Shown: piece by piece, positions 23,874 through 32,728 of the stretch
Layout of the letters: each line of letters begins with the position of its first letter
Position numbering within the stretch: the first letter of the stretch is position 1
Origin: UBA10649 sp963700255
Lineage (GTDB): Bacteria; Actinomycetota; Actinomycetes; S36-B12
Assembly: GCA_963700255.1 (NCBI GenBank)
Contig: CAVOWW010000030.1
Coordinates: 42,680 to 106,679 of the forward strand
DNA: 64,000 bases
Reading direction: 5' to 3'
Notes under the pieces: generated by a model
Database searches by the model: none
Seen by the model: the letters and a program-made list of their open reading frames with translations, nothing else
Told to the model about the DNA's origin: nothing
Program-made: the position numbers and the translations under genes

Positions 23874-25972
23874 GCCGTGATCCCGGCGGTGGAGTCGATC
23901 GTCGGCGTCAGCTTGCGGCGCAGGGCGTCGTAGAAGACGTTGAGCGGGAACTCGTCGGGCAGCACGACGTCGACCAGCTCCTTGGGCTCGCCGTCGAGCG
24001 GCAGCGCCGACGCTCCCTTCGCCCACACCGAGGCCGGGTGGGGCTCGACGAGGCCGCCGACGAACTCGTGCGCGGCCAGCCACTGGGCGAGCCGCGAACG
24101 GTCGATGCCGCCTCGGTAGAGGCCCTCGACCGCGTCGCACAGCCCGACCATCGAGTCGGTGAGGCGCTCCCAGTCGATCGTGAGCGTGTTGTCGGTCCAG
24201 CGGACCACGTCGTCGCGGTGCAGCCACGCGAAGATGACCTGGCCGCCCAGGCCGTCGTAGTTGCGCACGCGGTCACCGGTGATGGTGAAGCGGAACAGCC
24301 GGTCGAACACGATGGCGTGCCGGATGAAGCGGCCGAGGTAGACGCCCTGCTCGTCGAGCGTCAGCGTCTCGCGGAACGTGGCGAGGTCGCAGCGGAGCTC
24401 CTCCAGTGCGTACATCCAGTACGGCATGCGCTGCTTGATCATGAACGGGTCGAACGGCAGGTCGCCGCGGCTGTGCGTGCGGTCGTGGATGAGGTCCCAC
24501 AGGACGAAGGTCTCCTGCGCGAGCTGCTGGTCGTTCAGCAGGAGGTCGACGTCCGGCGGCAGGCTGAGCCGCAGGGTGTCGCTGGCAGTCCGGGCGACGA
24601 GCCGGAACCGGGCCGCCTCCCGGTCGCAGAAGATGCCGCCCCAGTGGAAGTCGATGGTCGCGCCGGTGGCGACGGTCTCGGGGAAGAAGACCGCCGAGTG
24701 GGTGTCGTAGCCCTGGGTGAATCCGACGAACTCGATCGGCACGAATGCGGCGTTGTCGTAGGTGCGCTCCTGCTCGGCCAGCCAGTCCGGCCAGAAGGTG
24801 CGCGTCACGACCGCCTCGAAGTTGCGGTTGGGGTTGCCGTTCTGCGTGTACATGGGGAACACGGCCAGGTGCTCGATGCCATCCACCCGCTGCAGGTCCG
24901 GGCGGAACGAGGCGAGCGAGCCGACGAAGTCGGGGACCCCGAAGCCGCCGTCGGCCCACGCCCGCAGGTCCGTGACCGTGGCCTCGAGGTGGTCGGACTG
25001 GTGCGGGAAGCGGGGTGCGAGCTGCTCGACGGCCGCGCACATGCGCTCGACGAGGGAGGCGACGGTGGCGGCATCGGTCACGGTCAGGTCGACCGAGCCG
25101 TCCTTGGCCTGCAGCGGGCGGAGTGACTCGACCGCGTCGACGAGGTCGGCCCAGGCCGCGTCGTCAGCGACCCACGTCGGCTGTGCTGGCGACTGCTGGG
25201 ACACGGCAGCACGGCTTCCGGCGGCCCAGGTGACGAGGTTGAGCCAGAGCTGGCGGTGGTCGAGGTCCGTGATCGAGTCGTCGCCGAAGAGGTCGGAGTC
25301 GGACGTGACGACCACCCGGCCCGCCGTGAGCGTCGAGGACATGACCAGCCCTGCGGCCGACGGATCGGCGCTGTGGCTGGTGCGTGCCACGGTCTCCAGT
25401 GCGAGCACGTCGCTCGCGGCAGCTCCGTGCAGCGTGCCCGCCCGGTAGAAGCAGGCCTGCGAGACCTGCGCGGTGAGGTCGTGCTTGGGCCCGCGCACGA
25501 GGTCGGCCAGCACCCAGGTCGGGACATCCTTGAACGCGTGGGTCGGGTCCTGGACGGTCGTGCTGTCGATGGCGATGCCGAAGCGGGCTGCGAGATCGGC
25601 GAGGTTGTTGCCGTACTTGGCCTGCTCGGTCTCGGCGAGGATGACCAGGCCGCCGCCCGCGTGCACGAAGCGGTCGATCGCGTCGAGCTCGTCGTCGGTG
25701 AGGCGCGGCGATCCGACCCCGGTCGTGTGCTCCCAGGCGTCATCAGCCGCGTGCGGCAGCACGAGGACGTCGACGCCCGCGAGGGCAGCGTCGTCGATGG
25801 CGCCGGCCGCGTGCACGGAGACCTCGAGGCCCGAGCGCGCTGCGGCCCCCGCCGCGACGGCGTACGACGCGTCCGCCGGGTTGACGGGATTCATGACGGC
25901 GGCCACCTCGGGCCTCGTCGACCAGGCCTGGCGGTGCGACTCGTCGATGAGGACGCGAGCGAGAGGGCGCAT
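23870..25972 (-). CDS. DUF6421-family protein
   Basis: A 700-residue cytosolic-looking protein of the actinobacterial DUF6421 family. The N-terminal about 230 residues resemble a class I amidotransferase-like (ThuA/DUF4350-type) flavodoxin fold: VDVLVLPHAADDAWEH, HAGGGLVILAETEQAKYGNNL. The larger C-terminal part is unique to the family and begins near residue 280. It contains ITGDRVRNYDGLGGQVIFAWLH and an RGDLPFDPFMIKQRMPYW segment. No catalytic activity is known. The ATG at 25972 (GGAGT 7 bases before) is chosen over an ATG at 26017, which lacks a ribosome site. It heads the three-gene operon. Confidence 0.8.
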   Translation of the reverse strand: MRPLARVLIDESHRQAWSTRPEVAAVMNPVNPADASYAVAAGAAARSGLEVSVHAAGAIDDAALAGVDVLVLPHAADDAWEHTTGVGSPRLTDDELDAIDRFVHAGGGLVILAETEQAKYGNNLADLAARFGIAIDSTTVQDPTHAFKDVPTWVLADLVRGPKHDLTAQVSQACFYRAGTLHGAAASDVLALETVARTSHSADPSAAGLVMSSTLTAGRVVVTSDSDLFGDDSITDLDHRQLWLNLVTWAAGSRAAVSQQSPAQPTWVADDAAWADLVDAVESLRPLQAKDGSVDLTVTDAATVASLVERMCAAVEQLAPRFPHQSDHLEATVTDLRAWADGGFGVPDFVGSLASFRPDLQRVDGIEHLAVFPMYTQNGNPNRNFEAVVTRTFWPDWLAEQERTYDNAAFVPIEFVGFTQGYDTHSAVFFPETVATGATIDFHWGGIFCDREAARFRLVARTASDTLRLSLPPDVDLLLNDQQLAQETFVLWDLIHDRTHSRGDLPFDPFMIKQRMPYWMYALEELRCDLATFRETLTLDEQGVYLGRFIRHAIVFDRLFRFTITGDRVRNYDGLGGQVIFAWLHRDDVVRWTDNTLTIDWERLTDSMVGLCDAVEGLYRGGIDRSRLAQWLAAHEFVGGLVEPHPASVWAKGASALPLDGEPKELVDVVLPDEFPLNVFYDALRRKLTPTIDSTAGITA

Positions 25973-26105
25973 GGGGGACTCCGGTGAGTGGGGGATCATG
26001 GGCGAAATGACGGACATTTCGTGTCGCAGAGGCTAGCAGCCCGGAGAAAATCCGGCAAAGAGCGAGAAGAGTGGGGAATCATCCCTCGATCGGCGGCGGC
26101 GGGCG

Positions 26106-26354
26106 TCAGCCGGCCCGCAGCCGGCGCAGCGTGAGGACGCCGGCGACCACGATGACGACGACGGCCACCGCGAGAACCGCGGCGACGGCGTCCCAGCCGA
26201 GCGCGGTGACGCGGACCACGAGGGCCCCGCCCATCATGAGGAGGGCGAAGGCCTGCAGGAACAGGGAGAAGCGCAGCTGGCGGCGCGCGGCGTCATCGAG
26301 CACCGGCTCATCGTGGCAGAGCCCGTCGCCCGGGTCGGCCGCCGGTGGCGTCAT
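26106..26354 (-). CDS. Small two-helix membrane protein, unknown
   Basis: An 82-residue protein with two hydrophobic helices (about 30-50 and 57-75) and an acidic N-terminus containing a single Cys. The start at 26354 overlaps the stop of the upstream histidine phosphatase gene in ATGA, so they form a pair. No family recognised. Confidence 0.65.
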   Translation of the reverse strand: MTPPAADPGDGLCHDEPVLDDAARRQLRFSLFLQAFALLMMGGALVVRVTALGWDAVAAVLAVAVVVIVVAGVLTLRRLRAG

Positions 26355-26950
26355 GGATGGGCGGCGGTCGCGTTCCACGAGCGGATGACATGCTGCTGGT
26401 GCTCGAACCCGAGGGCCGAGATCCGCGCCGGGTCGAGGGCGAAGAGCCGCCCGGCGATCGGGGCCAGGCCGAGCCAGCGCGCGGTCAGGATCCGCAGGAC
26501 ATGGCCATGGGCGACCAGGACGGCGTCACGGCCGTCGGCGAGGACAGGCTGGCAGCGGGCGATCACCCGGTCGACGCGCTCAGCGACCTGGTCGAGCTGC
26601 TCGCCGGGGGTCTGCCCGGCCGGCACCGGGTGGTCCCAGACCAGCCAGGCCGGGTCGCCGAGCTCGACGCGGATCTCCGCGGTGGTGCGGCCCTCCCACG
26701 CGCCGTAGTCCCACTCGCGAAGGTCGTCGACGACCTCGTCGGGGACCAGGCCGGCACGGTGCGCGGTGTCGAGCGCTCGCCGCATCGGGCTGCACAGCAC
26801 CAGCCCCGGCGTGACGTCGGCGAGCTCGCCGCGCACGGCGTCCGCCTCCGACTCGCCCCGCTCCGTGAGGGGGAGATCGGTGCTTCCGGTGTGCCGTCCG
26901 GCCCGGCTCCACTCGGTCTCGCCATGCCTGATGAGCCAGATCGCCGCCAC
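26351..26950 (-). CDS. Histidine phosphatase-family protein
   Basis: A 199-residue phosphatase of the phosphoglycerate-mutase-like superfamily. The phosphohistidine motif LIRHGET (7-13) and the second catalytic His in VLVAHGHVLRIL are present, with SPMRRALDTA and the acid/base Glu in REWDYGAWEG. Relatives remove phosphate from sugars, nucleotides or cobalamin precursors; the substrate cannot be told from the sequence. It is divergent from the helicase gene. Confidence 0.87.
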   Translation of the reverse strand: MAAIWLIRHGETEWSRAGRHTGSTDLPLTERGESEADAVRGELADVTPGLVLCSPMRRALDTAHRAGLVPDEVVDDLREWDYGAWEGRTTAEIRVELGDPAWLVWDHPVPAGQTPGEQLDQVAERVDRVIARCQPVLADGRDAVLVAHGHVLRILTARWLGLAPIAGRLFALDPARISALGFEHQQHVIRSWNATAAHP

Positions 26951-27148
26951 GGCGCCAGCGTAGAGCGGGAGCGCTGTCAGCCCCCGGGGATTTCGTGAAA
27001 GCCGTCACAAGCCCGTACACTCGGCTTCATCGCTACTCCGTAGCGGCTCTTCATCAGGCGCATCAGCGCCACTCGCGAGTCTTGCTCGTGGTCGAACCCG
27101 GACCGCTCATTCGAGACGCGCTTGTCGTCACGAATGGAAGCATCACTC
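26951..27148 (+). promoter_or_regulatory. Long structured leader of the DEAD-box helicase gene
   Basis: A 198-base gap with a plausible -10 hexamer TACACT at 27016-27021, which would give a leader of about 120 bases. Directly after it is a perfect hairpin CGCTAC-TCC-GTAGCG (27031-27045). Further short inverted segments (GGCGCATCAGCGCC near 27057) follow. RNA helicase genes often have long leaders used for cold-shock or feedback control. Confidence 0.4.
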
Positions 27149-28489
27149 ATGTCCGCTGTGCCCACCTTCGCCGAGCTCGGCGTCTCCCCGGCCCTCGTCC
27201 CCGCGCTCCATCGCGGCGGCATCGATGCGCCGTTCCCCATCCAGGTCGCCACCCTTCCCGATGCGATCGCCGGCCGCGACATCCTCGGCCGCGGCCAGAC
27301 CGGCTCGGGCAAGACCCTCGCCTTCGGACTGGCCATGCTGACCCGCCTGGGCGGCCGCAAGGCCGAGGTGAAGCGTCCCCTCGGCCTCGTGCTCGTCCCG
27401 ACGCGCGAGCTCGCGATGCAGGTCAGCGACACCCTCACCCCGCTCGCGCACACAGCCGAGCTGAGCGTCCGGCTCATCGTCGGCGGCATGCCCTACTCCA
27501 AGCAGATCCGCAGCCTCGAGCGCGGAGTGACGATCCTCGTCGCCACCCCGGGCCGGCTCGTCGACCTCGTCAACCGCGGCGACGTCGATCTGGGCAACGT
27601 CGAGATCACCGTGCTCGACGAGGCCGACCAGATGGCCGACATGGGCTTCCTGCCCATCGTCAAGGAGATCCTCGACATGACGAAGCCGCACGGGCAGCGG
27701 CTGCTCTTCAGCGCGACCCTCGACGGTGACGTCGACACGCTGCGCCGCAAGTACCTGCGCAACCCGGCCGAGCACTCCACTGCACCCGTGCACGCGCAGG
27801 TCGAGGGCATGGACCACCACGTCCTCCTCGTCCATCCCGCCGACAAGGACCTCGTCACCGCGCAGATCGCCGCGCGTGATGGCCGCACCATCTTCTTCGT
27901 CCGCACGCAGGCCGGCGTCGACCGCCTTGCCGACCACCTCGCGCTGCAGGGCGTTCCCGTGGGCGCGCTCCACGGCGGCAAGTCGCAGGCCGTGCGCACG
28001 CGCACGCTCGATGCCTTCCGGAACGGGATCACCCCGGCGCTGGTGGCCACCGACGTCGCCGCCCGCGGCATCCACGTCGACGGCATCAGCCTCGTCGTGC
28101 ACGTCGACTCGCCCACGGATCCCAAGGACTACCTGCATCGTGCGGGTCGCACCGCTCGTGCCGGCGAGACCGGCACCGTCGTGACCCTGGCGTCCCCGAA
28201 GCAGCAGCGCATGGTGTCGTCGCTGACCAAGCGGGCGGGCGTCGATCCCTATGTCGCGCGGGTGCGTCCCGGCGACCAGACGCTCTCCGACATCACCGGC
28301 GCGCAGGAGCCCTCCGGCGTCCCGTGGATCGCTCCTCGTGAGAAGTCGGCGCCGCGCAAGTCCTGGGCCCCCCGGTCCGGGAGCGGTGGCCGTCACCCGG
28401 GTGCGGGCCGCTCGAACGGTGCGGGTCGCCCGACCGGTGCGGGTCGTGGCCACCGCACCGCGGGGCCGCGTCGCACCGCGGCCAAGTAG
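27149..28489 (+). CDS. DEAD/DEAH-box RNA helicase
   Basis: A 446-residue helicase with all core motifs in order: Q-motif PFPIQVATLPDAI, Walker A GQTGSGKT, PTRELA, TPGRLVDL, DEAD, SAT, and in the second RecA domain TDVAARGIHV and HRAGRTARAG. The C-terminal about 75 residues are basic and rich in Arg/Gly (GAGRPTGAGR), an RNA-binding tail as in RhlE/CsdA-like proteins. The ATG at 27149 has GGAAG 8 bases before it. It remodels RNA, probably rRNA or structured mRNA. Confidence 0.93.
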   Translation: MSAVPTFAELGVSPALVPALHRGGIDAPFPIQVATLPDAIAGRDILGRGQTGSGKTLAFGLAMLTRLGGRKAEVKRPLGLVLVPTRELAMQVSDTLTPLAHTAELSVRLIVGGMPYSKQIRSLERGVTILVATPGRLVDLVNRGDVDLGNVEITVLDEADQMADMGFLPIVKEILDMTKPHGQRLLFSATLDGDVDTLRRKYLRNPAEHSTAPVHAQVEGMDHHVLLVHPADKDLVTAQIAARDGRTIFFVRTQAGVDRLADHLALQGVPVGALHGGKSQAVRTRTLDAFRNGITPALVATDVAARGIHVDGISLVVHVDSPTDPKDYLHRAGRTARAGETGTVVTLASPKQQRMVSSLTKRAGVDPYVARVRPGDQTLSDITGAQEPSGVPWIAPREKSAPRKSWAPRSGSGGRHPGAGRSNGAGRPTGAGRGHRTAGPRRTAAK

Positions 28490-28527
28490 GGGCGCCGGCC
28501 AGCGAAGCACGGCGGATCGCCGGCAGC

Positions 28528-29235
28528 TCAGGCCTCGAGCTCGGGGTGGCTGTCGTCGTCGGTGACGGCTGCACCGACCCCGCCGACGGCGTTCGCGAGG
28601 CGTAGGCCGTAGCCGACCGCAGGGCCGACGAGCAGGGCGAAGAGCACCGTGCCGAGGCCCACCGTGCCGCCGAGCAGCCAGCCGAGCACGACCACCGTCA
28701 CCTCGATGCCGAGGCGTACTGCGCTGATCGGCCAGCCGGTGCGCACGTGCACGCCGGTCATCCAGCCGTCGCGCGGCCCCGGGCCGAGGTTCGTCGTCAG
28801 GTAGAGCCCGCTGCCGATGCCGATGATGGCTATCCCGACAAGGACGAAGCCCAGGCGGACGACGCTGCTGTCCGGCGTCGGCAGGACCGTCACCATCACC
28901 TGCAGGGCGAGGGCGATCACCACCGCGTTGCTGACGGTGCCCAGTCCGGGGCGCTCACGCAGGGGGATCCACAGCAGCAGCACGATCACGCTGACCAGGA
29001 AGGTCGCCACCCCGATCGACATCGGCAGGCGCGTGCTCAGGCCCTGGGCGAGAACCGTCCACGGGGCGTTCCCGAGCGTGGATGAGACGAGCAGCGCCTC
29101 GCCCGTGCCGAAGAGCCAGAGCCCGACGATGAGGAGCGCGAAGGTGGCGGGCCGGGCGCGCCAGCGCGACGCCGAACGCCATCGCGTGACGGGGACGGTG
29201 TGCGACGGTCGCAGGAATCCCAGGCGTTCTCGCAC
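28528..29235 (-). CDS. YczE/YitT-type membrane protein
   Basis: A 235-residue membrane protein with five hydrophobic helices after a basic N-terminus. The pattern LGNAPWTVLAQGLS and GLYLTTNLGPGPRDGWMTG matches the YczE/YyaS/YitT family of uncharacterised transporters or membrane proteins. In Bacillus, YczE supports lipopeptide biosynthesis, but nothing here shows that role. Confidence 0.78.
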   Translation of the reverse strand: MRERLGFLRPSHTVPVTRWRSASRWRARPATFALLIVGLWLFGTGEALLVSSTLGNAPWTVLAQGLSTRLPMSIGVATFLVSVIVLLLWIPLRERPGLGTVSNAVVIALALQVMVTVLPTPDSSVVRLGFVLVGIAIIGIGSGLYLTTNLGPGPRDGWMTGVHVRTGWPISAVRLGIEVTVVVLGWLLGGTVGLGTVLFALLVGPAVGYGLRLANAVGGVGAAVTDDDSHPELEA

Positions 29236-29304
29236 GCGGGCAGTCTGTCGCAGGGGTGCAGGCCAGCCTGTGGGAGGGGCCGCGGTCAGGCAGTCAGGGG
29301 GGCG

Positions 29305-29781
29305 CTACGCCGACTGGGGGCGGCGCACGCCGGTCTTGATGCGCTCCATGGCCACCTCGGCGCGACGGACCCGGGTCTGCGGGAGCTTCGCCTCGCCGAC
29401 CCAGCGCGCGTACTCGCGTCGATGGGACGGGGCCAGGGCCTCGAAGGCGTCCTTCGCCTCGGCGTCGGTGCGCAGGCGCACTGCCAGCTCGGGCGGCACG
29501 TCGGTGGTGCGGACCGTGTCGTCCTTCTTCACCTGGACCCGGACGCTGTCGCCCGCGTTCACGGACGCCGCCGTGCGGGCGTCCGCGTTCACGACGATGT
29601 GGTAGCCGTCCCCGTAGATCTGGGTGGTGGTGCGCCAGGTGTGGTCGTTGATGGTGACGCGGACCGGGCAGCGCGCCCGTCCGAAGATCGCCTTGACGTC
29701 GAAGGGCAGGGTGATGAACGTGGCTGCCCCGCGGGCGTCGGGCCGCCACAGGGCCGCGTCGAAGTCCACCGCGTCGGTCAC
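29305..29781 (-). CDS. DUF1905 / YdeI-OmpD-associated family protein
   Basis: A 158-residue protein. The first half is a DUF1905 barrel (ATFITLPFDVKAIFG, VRVTINDHTWRTTTQIYGDGYHIVVN). The second half carries the YdeI/OmpD-associated helices (FEALAPSHRREYARWVGEAKLPQTRVRRAE). The GTG at 29781 is chosen because earlier in-frame codons overlap the neighbouring gene's promoter. Function unknown; some relatives are linked to resistance to cationic peptides. Confidence 0.78.
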   Translation of the reverse strand: MTDAVDFDAALWRPDARGAATFITLPFDVKAIFGRARCPVRVTINDHTWRTTTQIYGDGYHIVVNADARTAASVNAGDSVRVQVKKDDTVRTTDVPPELAVRLRTDAEAKDAFEALAPSHRREYARWVGEAKLPQTRVRRAEVAMERIKTGVRRPQSA

Positions 29782-29841
29782 CGCGCAAGTCTGGCGGCCA
29801 AAGGCGGCCCGTGCAGCCGATCCCCCCAATAGAGTGCGGAA

Positions 29842-30342
29842 ATGGTTACGAAATCGTCATCGTCACGGCTTCGGATCACCGGCCTCCTCGCCTCGGCCGT
29901 CGCCGTCACCTCTCTCCTGGCCGCCTGTGGCGGGGACTCTGCGGAGCCCGCCGACTCTGCCTCGGGATCGGCCAGCGCCGCCGCCGCCGCGGAGGGCCGA
30001 GAGGTGCTCCTCGAGGCCCAGGAGCTCACCTCGCTCGACCAGCCGATCGCCTACCCCAAGAAGACGCCGGCTCAGGTGACCAGCTACGTCACCACCCTCG
30101 AGCCGGGCCAGGAGTCGGGATGGCACCGGCACCGGGTGCCGTCCTTCGTCTACGTCCTCGAGGGCTCCGTGAGCACCGAGTACGACGCCGGAGTGGTCAA
30201 GGACTACCTGGCAGGGAGCGCCTACATGGAGGCCGAGGACATCTGGCACAACGCCACCAACAAGGGGGAGGACCCGGCGCGCATCCTCACCGTCTACATG
30301 GGTGCCGAGGGCGCCAAGAACACGGTCGAGCGCGCTCCCTGA
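29842..30342 (+). CDS. Cupin-domain lipoprotein
   Basis: A 166-residue predicted lipoprotein (lipobox LLAAC, Cys29, with a Ser/Ala-rich linker) bearing one cupin barrel. Metal-type residues are seen in motif 1 (GWHRHRVPSFVYVLEGSV) and motif 2 (EAEDIWHNATN). Extracytoplasmic single-domain cupins of this kind have no assigned function. It lies 39 bases before moeA on the same strand. Confidence 0.78.
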   Translation: MVTKSSSSRLRITGLLASAVAVTSLLAACGGDSAEPADSASGSASAAAAAEGREVLLEAQELTSLDQPIAYPKKTPAQVTSYVTTLEPGQESGWHRHRVPSFVYVLEGSVSTEYDAGVVKDYLAGSAYMEAEDIWHNATNKGEDPARILTVYMGAEGAKNTVERAP

Positions 30343-30381
30343 CGCTGCCGGCGTCCGCTGGGGCCGTCTAGAGTCGCTCGC

Positions 30382-31586
30382 GTGCTGACCGTCGACGAGT
30401 ACCGCAACGCGATCCTCGGCGGGATCACCATCCTTGCGCCATCCAGCTCCCGCTCTCGTCCGCCCACGGGTGCGTCCTCGCGTCGGACGTCGCGGCTCCG
30501 TGGCCGCTGCCGTCCTTCGACAACTCGTCGATGGACGGCTATGCCGTGCTCGCCGCCGACATCGCCGCGGCCAGCGAGACTGCCCCGGTCGAGCTGACCG
30601 TCATCGACGACGTCCCGGCCGGCTTCCGCGCCACCGAGTCGGTCCGGCCCGGCACGGCCGTGCGGATCATGACCGGTGCCCCGATGCCCGATGGCGCGGA
30701 TGCCGTCGTCCCCGTGGAGCGCACCGATGGCGGGACGCAGACCGTCCAGGTCACGTCGCCCGTGGGACTCGGCGCCCACATCCGCCGTGCGGCCGAGGAC
30801 GTCGTCGCTGGCGAGGTGGTGCTGACGGCCGGCACCCTCATCGGCGCCCGGCAGGTGGCCATCCTGGCCGCCGTGGGCTGCGGGGTCGTGCTCGTCCATC
30901 CCCGCCCGCGGATCGCCGTCATCTCGACCGGGTCGGAGCTCGTCGAGCCGGGACTCCCGCTGCGACACGGCCTCATCAGCGACAGCAACAGCTATCTCCT
31001 GGTGGCGGCATGCAAGGAGGCCGGCGCAGATGCCTACCGGATCGGGCCGATCGTCGACGACGACCATGCCTTCCTCGAGGCGGTGGAGGACCAGCTCCAC
31101 CGATGCGACCTCATCCTCACGAGCGGCGGCGTCAGCATGGGCGCCTACGACACCGTCAAGGCGGTGCTCAGCACGCTGGGCACCGTCGAGTTCATGAAGG
31201 TCGCCATGAACCCGGGCATGCCGCAGGGCTACGGGTTCGTGGGCGAGGAGGAGGTCCCGATCATCACGCTGCCCGGCAACCCGGTCAGCAGCTATGTCTC
31301 GTTCGAGAACTTCGTGCGCCCCGTCATCCGCCGCATGCGGGGGTTCACCGACATCCTGCGACCCGAGGTGGTCACGACCGCCGTGGGCGGCCTGACCTCT
31401 CCGGCAGGCAAGCGGCAGTTCGCCCGGGCCCGGTTCCTGGCATCCGGCGAGGTGGCGCCGGTCGGCGCGGGGCAGGGATCCCACGTGATGGGCGGTCTCG
31501 CCGGTGCGGACGCGCTGATCGTCATCCCCGAGGACGTCACGTCCGTGGCTGCCGGCGACGCGGTCACCGTCATGGACCTCCGCTAG
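30382..31586 (+). CDS. moeA: Molybdopterin molybdotransferase, interrupted near its N-terminus
   Basis: MoeA inserts molybdate into adenylated molybdopterin, the last common step of molybdenum cofactor synthesis. The frame starts at GTG 30382 (MLTVDEYRN) and breaks near 30440. Adding one base there joins ILAP to IQLPLSSAHGCVLASDVAAPWPLP. The rest is intact: DNSSMDGYA, MTGAPMPDGADAVVPVE, STGSELV, SNSYLL, TSGGVSMGAYD, LPGNPVSSYVSF. Repaired length is about 401 residues, normal for the family. No other molybdenum cofactor gene is near. The break is probably a base-call error. Confidence 0.88.
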
Positions 31587-31639
31587 CTGCCTCGCCCGTC
31601 CGTCGGTGTGCGTTCACGTTGGAGCGCTAGGGTCCGGTC

Positions 31640-31846
31640 GTGGCCAAGTCAGGCAAGGACTCCGATCCGCTGGAGCGGTGGCGGCACTTCGAGGCGCGCT
31701 ATGCCGAGCTCGTGGCCCCGTTCCTGGCCGGTGAGGGCGTGCCTCACGTCGAGAAGGACGAGATGGTCGAGCTGGCGTCTCTGCGCGCCAAGGCCGACCG
31801 CTGGCGCGACCGCTTCTTCAAGGGCGGCGAGGGCGTCACCGAGTAG
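31640..31846 (+). CDS. Small acidic/basic helical protein, unknown
   Basis: A 68-residue protein starting with GTG at 31640. It is rich in charged residues and probably all helical (ERWRHFEARYAELVAPFLAG, LASLRAKADRWRDRFFKG). No family recognised. It stands alone between moeA and a PHO-box-like site. Confidence 0.5.
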   Translation: MAKSGKDSDPLERWRHFEARYAELVAPFLAGEGVPHVEKDEMVELASLRAKADRWRDRFFKGGEGVTE

Positions 31847-31870
31847 GAGTGCTTCGGTCACGCCGCCGTC

Positions 31871-31888
31871 CGTGAACGTTCGGTGAAC
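31871..31888 (-). promoter_or_regulatory. PHO-box-like direct repeat (minus orientation)
   Basis: On the minus strand GTTCACCGAAC is followed directly by GTTCACG, two units at the 11-bp spacing of actinobacterial PhoP direct repeats. It lies 52 bases before the start of the next plus-strand gene. Confidence 0.45.
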
Positions 31889-31939
31889 TCCACCGGCACG
31901 TGTCGCCACGCCCCATGCCGCGTCGTTACCGTCGTGGGC

Positions 31940-32266
31940 ATGGGCAACGTGCTTCCCGTCATCAGCGACTGCGTGTGGGATGTGATCTCCGACGTCGAGG
32001 GCTTCTCGGCCGAGGGCAGCGCGGAGCGCGATCTCGAGCCGCGGGAGCTGGAGGCGTTCGAGACGGCCGCTGCGGAGATGCCCCCGGTCGTTCGCGCGGT
32101 CGGACCCGTGCGCATCCGCGGACTGGCCACCGTCGACGATGAGACCCTGTGGGTCTACGTGCATGCTGTCGGTCCTGGCCCGTTCGATGACAGCGCCACC
32201 CGGGCGTGCGAAGAGGTCCTTGACGACCTGTGGGGAGCGATCCACACGGCGGCTGCTCGGCTCTGA
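31940..32266 (+). CDS. Conserved-looking hypothetical protein
   Basis: A 108-residue soluble protein starting at ATG 31940 (MGNVLPVISD). The sequence alternates acidic and hydrophobic segments (EPRELEAFETAAAEMPPVV, RIRGLATVDDETLWVYVHAVG) and suggests a small alpha/beta fold. I do not recognise it. A PHO-box-like repeat lies just upstream. Confidence 0.55.
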   Translation: MGNVLPVISDCVWDVISDVEGFSAEGSAERDLEPRELEAFETAAAEMPPVVRAVGPVRIRGLATVDDETLWVYVHAVGPGPFDDSATRACEEVLDDLWGAIHTAAARL

Positions 32267-32329
32267 CCCAAGTGGTATCGGTTGAACCATCCCCTACCGC
32301 GGCGCACGCCGGAGTGGGAGGATCGCGCC

Positions 32330-32590
32330 ATGAGGAGCAGGTCCACAGGGCACCTCGATGTGGCCGCCCTCGTCGACAGCATGTTCGGCGAGGTGTTCAC
32401 CCTGGATGAGCGCGCCGACCTGCTGACCTGGATCCATGCCTGGGAGGCCGAGAACCCCGACGTGAGCGCGGCTGAGCGGGTCACCGGCTGGATCGACGTG
32501 GCGTACTCGTTCCAGGAGCGGGGGGTCTCGGTGCCCTCATGGCGGCCGTCATTGGCACCTCCCCTGGCGGCCCCGGAACCGGCCGTCTGA
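32330..32590 (+). CDS. Small hypothetical protein
   Basis: An 86-residue protein; the ATG at 32330 has GGGAGG about 10 bases before it. It is mostly helical (LDVAALVDSMFGEVF, DERADLLTWIHAWEAENPDV) with a Pro-rich C-terminus. No family recognised. It follows the 108-residue gene by 63 bases and may share its transcript. Confidence 0.5.
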   Translation: MRSRSTGHLDVAALVDSMFGEVFTLDERADLLTWIHAWEAENPDVSAAERVTGWIDVAYSFQERGVSVPSWRPSLAPPLAAPEPAV

Positions 32591-32616
32591 GGGACTCGCG
32601 CGACGGAGGCTGAGCC

Positions 32617-32638
32617 GTTCGCCGACTGTTCACCCGGA
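32617..32638 (+). promoter_or_regulatory. PHO box upstream of the cyclic-nucleotide-binding protein
   Basis: GTTCGCCGACT and GTTCACCCGGA lie head to tail at the 11-bp period of PhoP direct repeats, and a weaker third unit (CGACACCTCGA) continues the phase. The site ends 90 bases before the probable GTG start. Confidence 0.5.
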
Positions 32639-32728
32639 CGACACCTCGATCCAATCCAGTGGTACGAGTCCCGTCGGTAATCTCACGCGTCAGCGTTCAG
32701 GGCGCTGCAGATGAACCAAGGGGAATCC

